Positions 1 to 3,837 of a DNA stretch of 5,271 bases are shown here, one piece after another. The DNA is from CAXGUU01 sp964012875 (lineage in GTDB: Bacteria; Pseudomonadota; Gammaproteobacteria; Ga0077536). The notes under the pieces were generated by a model. That model made no database searches. It had not been told where the DNA came from and was given only the letters and a program-made list of their open reading frames with translations. The DNA is taken from assembly GCA_964012875.1 (NCBI GenBank), contig CAXGUU010000237.1, positions 1-5,271 on the forward strand, read 5' to 3'. A program made the position numbers and the translations under genes. The stretch's first letter is position 1; the number at the start of each line of letters is the position of its first letter.

Positions 1-2
1 TT

Positions 3-116
3 GGGGTGCCGCCATTCACCCCGGCGCTGACTGAAGCGGTGTATCAGGCGACAGGGCAGGAGATCGAGGCGTTTCCTCTGGCGCTCGTGGATGGATTTTC
101 GCTCGCGTCGGGCTGA
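3..116 (+). CDS. C-terminal end of a molybdopterin-binding (xanthine dehydrogenase/IorB-like) oxidoreductase large subunit, partial
   Basis: This is an open frame from the left edge to a TGA at 114-116, 37 codons, with the start outside the window. The visible tail begins GVPPFTPALTEAVYQATGQ and continues to a leucine/proline stretch (EAFPLAL). This resembles, from memory, the extreme C-terminus of the molybdopterin subunit of xanthine dehydrogenase, aldehyde oxidase and isoquinoline 1-oxidoreductase proteins. There a 'G-PP--PA---A---ATG' helix is followed by a short 'LP' strand. Such enzymes hydroxylate aromatic heterocycles, aldehydes or CO using a Mo-cytosine-dinucleotide cofactor together with FeS (and often FAD) partners. 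No active-site residue lies in the visible part, so the substrate is unknown. The gene converges on the minus-strand cluster, which contains a CoxG-like protein, a known companion of molybdenum hydroxylases. The family call rests on only 37 residues and is moderate. Confidence 0.6.
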   Translation, partial: GVPPFTPALTEAVYQATGQEIEAFPLALVDGFSLASG

Positions 117-134
117 CGTCGGCGGCGCTTGCCG

Positions 135-184
135 GGGCACACGCCGTCAGTGGCGTCGTGCGCTGACAGCCTGCGGCGTGTCCC
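135..184. terminator. Composite hairpin in the convergent intergenic gap, possible bidirectional terminator
   Basis: The gap 117-299 contains no convincing gene. Its only structure is a two-part stem. Bases 135-145 (GGG, bulged C138, ACACGCC) pair with 175-184 (GGCGTGTCCC), giving ten pairs. Directly inside, GTCAGTG at 146-152 pairs with CGCTGAC at 161-167, seven pairs including one G-T, around an 8-base loop. It starts 18 bases after the stop at 116 and lies beyond the end of the minus-strand DUF454 gene at 300. That is where a terminator serving both convergent genes would be expected. There is no T-tract on either side, so it is not a textbook intrinsic terminator, and stems of this size also arise by chance in GC-rich DNA. 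Confidence 0.3.
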
Positions 185-299
185 GCATGCTCAACGGCTA
201 ATCGCTCTCGCATCGCAGCCCGATGACATCGCGCAATGCTTGCTGGCCATAGCGCTTACCAGCCAGTCGCGATGCAATAGGCATTTATCGGCGCGATGT

Positions 300-701
300 T
301 CAGCTGCCACCTGGACTTTGCGCATGTTCGGGCCGCGAAGCGATAAAGCCCGCGACCAGGAGCAAAATCGTGCTCGCGCCCAAGCGGGCCAATGGAAGTT
401 CGACGACCAGATTGGTAATGACTGCTGATACCAGGATTGCCGACAGGGCCGCGCGCTTGGCCCGTCGAGCGATAACGCTATGGTCGCGGTAGTCGAGAAC
501 CGCCTGACCGAAGCGCGGGTGATTGAGAATCCATGTTTCCAGTGCCGGGCTGCTTTTCGAGAAGCAGATTACGGCGCCGATCCAGAGCGGGGTGGTTGGC
601 AGCAGCGGAAGAAAGATTCCAAGAAAGCCCAGCGCGAAAAGTACCAGACCGGTACCGCCCCACAACAGGCGCGCCGCGCGCCGGGATGCTCGTTTGATCA
701 C
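300..701 (-). CDS. DUF454 / YbaN-family small inner-membrane protein
   Basis: The product has 133 residues and starts at GTG (701). An in-frame TAA lies three codons upstream, so no earlier start is possible. No good Shine-Dalgarno is visible, which may mean translational coupling to the crotonase gene that ends 40 bases upstream. A basic N-terminus (KRASRRAAR, 3-11) precedes a hydrophobic segment at about 12-31. The family hallmark follows: GIFLPLLPTTP at 28-38, then ICFSKSSP at 45-52 and a W-I-L-N-H-P-R-F-G stretch at 57-65. Two further membrane segments lie at about 85-100 and 107-121, and the tail is hydrophilic. YbaN/DUF454 proteins are uncharacterised polytopic membrane proteins of similar length (roughly 115-140 residues), so the function is unknown. 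It is the last gene of the minus-strand cluster and may be a passenger in the operon. Confidence 0.87.
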   Translation of the reverse strand: MIKRASRRAARLLWGGTGLVLFALGFLGIFLPLLPTTPLWIGAVICFSKSSPALETWILNHPRFGQAVLDYRDHSVIARRAKRAALSAILVSAVITNLVVELPLARLGASTILLLVAGFIASRPEHAQSPGGS

Positions 702-741
702 GGACGATTAGTGTTGGCCGCTGCGGAACGCCTGCTGCGTG

Positions 742-1548
742 CTAGCGACCCTTGAACATCGGCGGGCGTTTTTCCATGAATGCCTTCGGACCTTCTACGG
801 CGTCTTCGGTGAGTTTGAGGCGTTCCAGCACTTCAGTTTCGACAGCCAGCGCTTCCTCGCTATTGAGGTCGCGAGCGCGACGCATCACTTCGCGAGCCCC
901 CTGGACGGCCAGCGGTGGGTTGGCGGCAATCGTCTCGGCGAGATCCATTGCTGTTTTAAGCACATCGTCGGCCGGCGCGACGCGATTGACGAAGCCGTCG
1001 TCGAGCGCGCGCTCAGCGCTGATGTTCTGTCCGGTCAGCAGAATTTCCGCGGCAATCGCAGGCGGTAACTGGTGACGAAGATGGGCCGTGCCACCCATGC
1101 CCGGGATAAGGCCGATTTTGACCTCCGACAAACCGAGCTTGGCGCCCGTCGCGACGATTCTGAGATCGCCTGCCAGCAGCAGCTCGAAACCGCCGGCGAC
1201 GGCATGGCCGTTGGCAGCCACGATTAGCGGTTTCGCCAAATCTACGCCGCGCAGACATGCACGATTGGCGATGTTCCAATCGGCAGCCAGCGCGTGGTCC
1301 CATTCGTCTTCGGGCTCGCGCGTGCCGGTTAGCAACGGAATGCTTAGCGCCAGGTCAAAGCCGGCGCAGAACACCGGACCCGGCGCCGCTGTGAGTACGG
1401 CGACGCGAACGCCAGGATCTGCTTTGATTGCGTCCCAGGCCTGAGTCAGTCGGCCGGCAAGCTCCGGACTTAACGCGTTGCGCGATTCGGGTCGGTTCAG
1501 CGTCAGGACCGTAACGTGTGCACGCCGCTCAATTTCTAGTACCGCCAT
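742..1548 (-). CDS. Crotonase-family protein, probable enoyl-CoA hydratase
   Basis: The product has 268 residues, normal for a single-domain crotonase. These enzymes bind acyl-CoA thioesters, and the typical reaction is hydration of 2-enoyl-CoA. NRPESRNALS at 18-27 is the family's first signature. The first oxyanion-hole segment is FCAGFDL at 60-66. The second is AVAGGFEL at 116-123, including G119-G120. E122 and E142 (in LSEVKIG) line up with the two catalytic glutamates of rat mitochondrial enoyl-CoA hydratase (Glu144 and Glu164). PGMGGT at 149-154 is the usual turn after the second glutamate. Having both glutamates favours a true hydratase over an isomerase or hydrolase, but substrate and chain length cannot be read. 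The ATG at 1548 is preferred because GGAG lies 8 bases upstream; a TTG nine codons earlier would add MACKSGAEK, with no matching ribosome site. The gene lies 88 bases downstream of the flavoprotein gene and 40 bases upstream of the DUF454 gene. Confidence 0.95.
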   Translation of the reverse strand: MAVLEIERRAHVTVLTLNRPESRNALSPELAGRLTQAWDAIKADPGVRVAVLTAAPGPVFCAGFDLALSIPLLTGTREPEDEWDHALAADWNIANRACLRGVDLAKPLIVAANGHAVAGGFELLLAGDLRIVATGAKLGLSEVKIGLIPGMGGTAHLRHQLPPAIAAEILLTGQNISAERALDDGFVNRVAPADDVLKTAMDLAETIAANPPLAVQGAREVMRRARDLNSEEALAVETEVLERLKLTEDAVEGPKAFMEKRPPMFKGR

Positions 1549-1556
1549 CTTCTCAG

Positions 1557-1560
1557 CTCC
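1557..1560 (-). promoter_or_regulatory. Ribosome binding site deciding the crotonase start
   Basis: The minus strand reads GGAG, then CTGAGAAG, then ATG at 1548. The 8-base spacing to this ATG, compared with none for the upstream TTG at 1575, fixes the start. Confidence 0.7.
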
Positions 1561-1585
1561 GGATTTGCACGCCAAATATGATTAC

Positions 1586-1601
1586 GGGACCCGCGGGTCC
1601 C
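1586..1601. repeat. Perfect 16-bp palindrome in the flavoprotein-crotonase gap
   Basis: GGGACCCGCGGGTCCC is its own reverse complement. After one mismatched pair (C1585/A1602) three more pairs follow (TTA at 1582-1584 with TAA at 1603-1605), extending the symmetry to 24 bp. It sits in the 88-base gap between the flavoprotein stop at 1637 and the crotonase start at 1548, about 38 bases upstream of that start codon. As RNA it could form a 6-bp GC hairpin with a CGCG loop, but no U-tract follows on either strand, so a classic terminator is unlikely. It could be an mRNA-processing or stability hairpin, or a protein-binding dyad for an internal promoter. Function unassigned. Confidence 0.6.
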
Positions 1602-1636
1602 ATAAAACGTCTTTGTTGGTTTTAGCGGGTTTGCGC

Positions 1637-2287
1637 CTAGCCGTCGCCAGCCATGACCTGTTCTGCCCACTCTTCCATAGTGATTGTCCCACCACTCTTT
1701 TCGGCTCTGCCCTGATCCTTCGAGGGCAACGCTTCCTGGGCAAAGTCGATCCGCTTCCATTGGGCAAACGGTGTTTCCTTACCGGGCTCGGGCACGTGTT
1801 TGGCGTCTTCAACGCGTTCCATTTTGTGGATGTAGCGCGGACAGTTGATGATGACGTCCGTCACGTTGATTCGCACCAGAAGTTCGGCCTCATGGAAATC
1901 GCCGATGAGCGGATCGTCGGCGCTTACCGTTGCTTCACCCTGCAGTCGCAGGCGGTTGGGCGTTTCAAAATCGAGGAACAACAAACCGACCTTCGAGGTC
2001 GCGCCGATGTTGCCCATCGAGTGGTAACGTCCGTTCCCGTCGTAACTTGGAAAGACCACGGTTTTGGGGTCGACCACCCGAATAAAGCCGGGTTTCCCGC
2101 CCTTGTACTGACATTGCGGACGGCCTTCCGAATCAACCGTGGCTAGCCAGAACATGTCGCGCGATTCGATGAAGGCCTTACCAGCTTCATCGACCTCTTC
2201 AGCGTCCATCTCTTCCAGCAACGTTGCCATACGCTTGGTATCAAATTTTTCGTGCAGCGCGCGGTGCGCGTCTTCGTACAAGCTCAT
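1637..2287 (-). CDS. Pyridoxamine 5'-phosphate oxidase-like FMN-binding protein
   Basis: The product has 216 residues. The ATG at 2287 is preceded by GGGAG at 7 bases (2295-2299). The split-barrel flavin-binding core begins at about 39: FIESRDMFWLATVDSEGRPQ is the standard first strand pair of the family. It is followed by KGGKPGFIRVVD at 62-73, then FPSYDGNGRYHSMGNI at 79-94, KVGLLFLDF at 99-107 and RLRLQGEATV at 112-121. The run Y-D-G-N-G-R-Y-H-S-M-G-N-I is where relatives contact FMN phosphate. A helical tail at 158-216 rich in charged residues includes ETPFAQWKRIDFAQ. The layout matches the broad PNPOx-like branch of about 200 residues rather than PdxH itself, so pyridoxine biosynthesis is not implied. 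Members use FMN or F420 in oxidoreductions, and many have no assigned substrate. It lies between the coxG-like and crotonase genes and may supply a redox step. Confidence 0.9.
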   Translation of the reverse strand: MSLYEDAHRALHEKFDTKRMATLLEEMDAEEVDEAGKAFIESRDMFWLATVDSEGRPQCQYKGGKPGFIRVVDPKTVVFPSYDGNGRYHSMGNIGATSKVGLLFLDFETPNRLRLQGEATVSADDPLIGDFHEAELLVRINVTDVIINCPRYIHKMERVEDAKHVPEPGKETPFAQWKRIDFAQEALPSKDQGRAEKSGGTITMEEWAEQVMAGDG

Positions 2288-2346
2288 CGTGACACTCCCA
2301 CAAGTTCTGATTGTGCCCGCAATGTACTGGAATTCAGGGTCGAAGT

Positions 2347-2398
2347 CGCCACAGCCCGGCCCCCTGGCTAGAGCCGCCGGAAGGCTGAAAAAGTGGCG
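2347..2398. other. Possible nested stem-loop in the coxG-flavoprotein gap
   Basis: The 117-base gap 2288-2404 has no gene. It holds CGCCACAGCC at 2347-2356 facing GGCT at 2383-2386 and GTGGCG at 2393-2398. This makes ten pairs, with a six-base GAAAAA bulge on one side. An inner GGC-TAGA-GCC hairpin lies at 2366-2375. In the minus-strand transcript it follows the coxG stop at once. It could slow or process the message between the two genes, or be chance pairing in GC-rich sequence. No T-tract is placed to make it an intrinsic terminator. Confidence 0.25.
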
Positions 2399-2404
2399 CG
2401 AGTT

Positions 2405-2974
2405 TCACACGAGCAGCCAGGCTATTGCCGCAAGGCCAAGTACGCCGCCAGCCACCCATAGCCACGTTTGATTCGGTGGCGATACGTTGGGGTGCGCGGG
2501 CTCAGCACCGTCGCTGCCTTCAGCGTTGGCATCACCACCGTCCAGCTGCGCTTCGAGGTTACTAAAGAATTCTGCGGCGAGGTTTTTTGCGGTGTTCTGG
2601 ACCAGCGCCCCACCGAGCTGTGCCAGCTTGCCGCCAACATCGGCGTGGACGTTATAGCGTAATAATGTGCCCTCACTACTGTCTTCAAGCTCGATGGTTG
2701 CCTTCGCCTTGGCGTGACCCGCCGGGCCACCACGGCCTTCGCCGTGGAGTGAAAAGTTGTGATCGGGATTGATGTCTTCCAACCGCGCCTTGCCCTTAAA
2801 GCGTGCTTTAAGCGGTCCCACCTTGGCCGCCACCACGGCGTCGAACTCGGTGTCAGATTCGGCGTTCAATGTCTCGCAACCGGGTATAGCAGCTTTGAGT
2901 ATTTCGGCATCCTGCAGGGCACGAAAAACATCTCCACGCGGTGCCTTGATTTCAATTTCGTCGGTCAGATCCAT
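2405..2974 (-). CDS. coxG: CoxG-like SRPBCC-domain protein with C-terminal membrane anchor (carbon monoxide dehydrogenase subunit G family)
   Basis: The product has 189 residues. The ATG at 2974 is preceded by GAGGA at 7 bases (2982-2986). Residues 1-145 form the START/SRPBCC fold. Family marks are the opening MDLTDEIEIKAPRGDVFRAL, then KAAIPGCETL at 27-36, AAKVGPLKARFKG at 49-61, LHGEGRGGPAGHAKA at 76-90, and VGGKLAQLGGALVQNTAKNL at 113-132. A charged, proline-containing linker (145-168) leads to one membrane helix, TWLWVAGGVLGLAAIAWLLV at 170-189, ending at the stop. In carboxydotrophs CoxG is linked to recruiting the Mo-containing CO dehydrogenase to the cytoplasmic membrane. Relatives accompany other molybdenum hydroxylases. 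Here the visible candidate partner is the partial large subunit at the left edge; no coxL, coxM or coxS is in the window, so CO oxidation should not be assumed. It is the second gene of the TetR-led cluster. Confidence 0.92.
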   Translation of the reverse strand: MDLTDEIEIKAPRGDVFRALQDAEILKAAIPGCETLNAESDTEFDAVVAAKVGPLKARFKGKARLEDINPDHNFSLHGEGRGGPAGHAKAKATIELEDSSEGTLLRYNVHADVGGKLAQLGGALVQNTAKNLAAEFFSNLEAQLDGGDANAEGSDGAEPAHPNVSPPNQTWLWVAGGVLGLAAIAWLLV

Positions 2975-3027
2975 AGTCGAGTCCTCAGTGAAAAGCGCGG
3001 GTCAAACCCAAAAATTCGATCGGGCGA

Positions 3028-3693
3028 TCATGCTTTCGCCGTTTGGGCGCGCCCCGGTTCACAAATGGCGCGAAAACCCGCGGCCAGGAACGGCACCATG
3101 CGCGCGTGTATCGCTTCGAGCTGATCGGCGCGACAACGACCTCGCGACAGTGCGTCGATGCGACCGGTTTCGGCGAACGTAATGGTCATCGCGCCTAGCA
3201 GGAAATGAAAGCTCCAGTAAATGTTGTCAACGGATGCGCGCGGAAAGCGTTCGCGTACCTTTTTGATAAAGCTTTCGGAGACCGGGTCGAACTCGGCGGA
3301 CATGATTTCATTTGACCAGCGTGGCGAATTGGCGATTTGCGCGATCAGCCGCGCATAGTTCTTCCAGCCGCTATCGCCGCTGGCACTGCGTTCGAGGAAG
3401 GGTACAGAGAAGGCCTCGATTACCGCCCCAAGGTCGGCGTCCGGTTCGAGTGCATTGAGCAGCGCCATCCGCTCGTTGTTGATCACGGCCGCGCGCCGTT
3501 TCACGACGCTCCGAAAGAGCTCGATTTTGGGGCCGAAGTGATAGTTGGCGAGTGCCAGTTCGACGCCCGCTTCGCTCGTGATCTTGCGCAAGGAAACGCC
3601 GTCGAAACCTGATTCCGCAAACAGTGCCTCGGCCGCATCAAGGATACGGTCAGGGGTTGGTATTTTGTCCGGCTGTGGCGCTACTCGGGCCAT
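3028..3693 (-). CDS. TetR/AcrR-family transcriptional regulator
   Basis: The product has 221 residues from the ATG at 3693. The N-terminal DNA-binding domain spans about 14-64. ILDAAEALFAESGFDGVSL is helix 1 and its turn, followed by the helix-turn-helix RKITSEAGVELALANYHFGPK, with the family's typical Y-x-F-G-x-K end of the recognition helix at 51-56. The C-terminal ligand and dimer domain (65-221) carries the WKNYARLIAQI and YWSFHFLLGAMTITFA segments seen in one common TetR branch, which gives no ligand. The frame stays open upstream to 3789, but that extension (32 residues) reads through the operator and contains a repeated N-L-N-D motif that is only translated operator repeat, so I reject it. 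No strong Shine-Dalgarno precedes 3693. It is the first gene of the minus-strand cluster, with the coxG-like gene 53 bases downstream, and probably represses itself and the divergent hydantoinase gene. Confidence 0.95.
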   Translation of the reverse strand: MARVAPQPDKIPTPDRILDAAEALFAESGFDGVSLRKITSEAGVELALANYHFGPKIELFRSVVKRRAAVINNERMALLNALEPDADLGAVIEAFSVPFLERSASGDSGWKNYARLIAQIANSPRWSNEIMSAEFDPVSESFIKKVRERFPRASVDNIYWSFHFLLGAMTITFAETGRIDALSRGRCRADQLEAIHARMVPFLAAGFRAICEPGRAQTAKA

Positions 3694-3721
3694 ATTGGCG
3701 TCCGCTTGCTTGCGGCGAATT

Positions 3722-3757
3722 GAACGATCGTTTAAATTTGAACAATCGTTCAAATTT
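3722..3757. repeat. Two tandem 18-bp repeats, each containing an operator-like dyad
   Basis: GAACGATCGTTTAAATTT (3722-3739) is followed directly by GAACAATCGTTCAAATTT (3740-3757), 16 of 18 bases identical. Each unit contains a dyad core. The first is AACGATCGTT, a perfect 10-bp palindrome at 3723-3732. The second is the TTGAAC/GTTCAA pair around AATC at 3738-3753. The 18-bp period places the two cores a little under two helical turns apart, suitable for two dimers bound side by side on one operator, as known for some TetR proteins. Confidence 0.85.
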
Positions 3758-3761
3758 AAAC
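3730..3761. promoter_or_regulatory. 32-bp palindromic operator in the divergent TetR-hydantoinase promoter region
   Basis: GTTTAAATTTGAAC (3730-3743) and GTTCAAATTTAAAC (3748-3761) are perfect 14-bp inverted repeats around a 4-bp centre, AATC. The segment is strikingly AT-rich compared with its surroundings. It lies 37 bases upstream of the TetR ATG and 77 bases upstream of the hydantoinase TTG, so a bound repressor could cover promoters in both directions. TTGAAC hexamers within it resemble -35 boxes, but I cannot pair them with convincing -10 boxes, so the exact promoters are not assigned. Self-regulation by the adjacent TetR protein is inferred from position and symmetry. Confidence 0.75.
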
Positions 3762-3773
3762 AGACTTTGCAGG

Positions 3774-3813
3774 CTTTGGCCAGCCGCATCAGGACATGGG
3801 CATGCGGCCAAAG
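3774..3813 (+). promoter_or_regulatory. Leader hairpin upstream of the hydantoinase gene
   Basis: CTTTGG (3774-3779) and CCGCAT (3784-3789) pair with ATGCGG (3802-3807) and CCAAAG (3808-3813), giving twelve pairs. A four-base bulge, CCAG, lies on the left arm and the loop has 12 bases (3790-3801). It lies between the operator and the ribosome site at 3825-3830, so it would probably be in the 5' leader. Its right arm contains the ATG at 3802 and its loop contains AGGA, so folding would hide that alternative start. It could be a second protein site or an RNA structure affecting stability. Confidence 0.45.
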
Positions 3814-3824
3814 GCAGACGACCA

Positions 3825-3830
3825 GAGGGG
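3825..3830 (+). promoter_or_regulatory. Ribosome binding site for the TTG start of the hydantoinase gene
   Basis: GAGGGG lies 7 bases before TTG at 3838. This start places the DIGGTFTD motif at residues 9-16, the usual distance in the family. The rival ATG at 3802 has AGGA at 7 bases but lies in a hairpin, and the 12 codons it would add (including AGG, GGA, TGT) have unusually low third-position GC. Confidence 0.55.
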
Positions 3831-3837
3831 ATGTGGT

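Noticed and set aside
16..428. Short frames on both strands in and around the left intergenic gap (16-213 minus, 129-428 plus)
   Set aside because: The first overlaps the molybdenum-enzyme tail and the second overlaps the end of the DUF454 gene. Neither has a family motif or a clear ribosome site.
739..1444. Several plus-strand frames of about 110 codons antisense to the crotonase gene
   Set aside because: They are shadows of a strongly supported gene, with low-complexity Ser/Arg/Ala-rich products typical of GC-rich antisense frames.
1549..1575. TTG start adding nine residues to the crotonase
   Set aside because: The ATG at 1548 has GGAG at 8 bases and gives the normal crotonase N-terminus.
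1478..2146. Plus-strand open frame of 222 codons
   Set aside because: It runs antisense through the crotonase start, the intergenic gap and most of the flavoprotein gene. Its product shows no recognisable motif, while the minus strand has clear families there.
3010..3030. CGATCG near the end of the TetR gene as a third operator
   Set aside because: It shares only the 6-base core with the operator and lacks the GAAC/GTTC arms, so it is likely chance.
3802..3837. ATG start adding 12 residues to the hydantoinase-family protein
   Set aside because: The codons have poor third-position GC, the ATG lies in a stable hairpin, and the family normally begins just before DIGGTFTD. It is not fully excluded, because AGGA lies 7 bases upstream.
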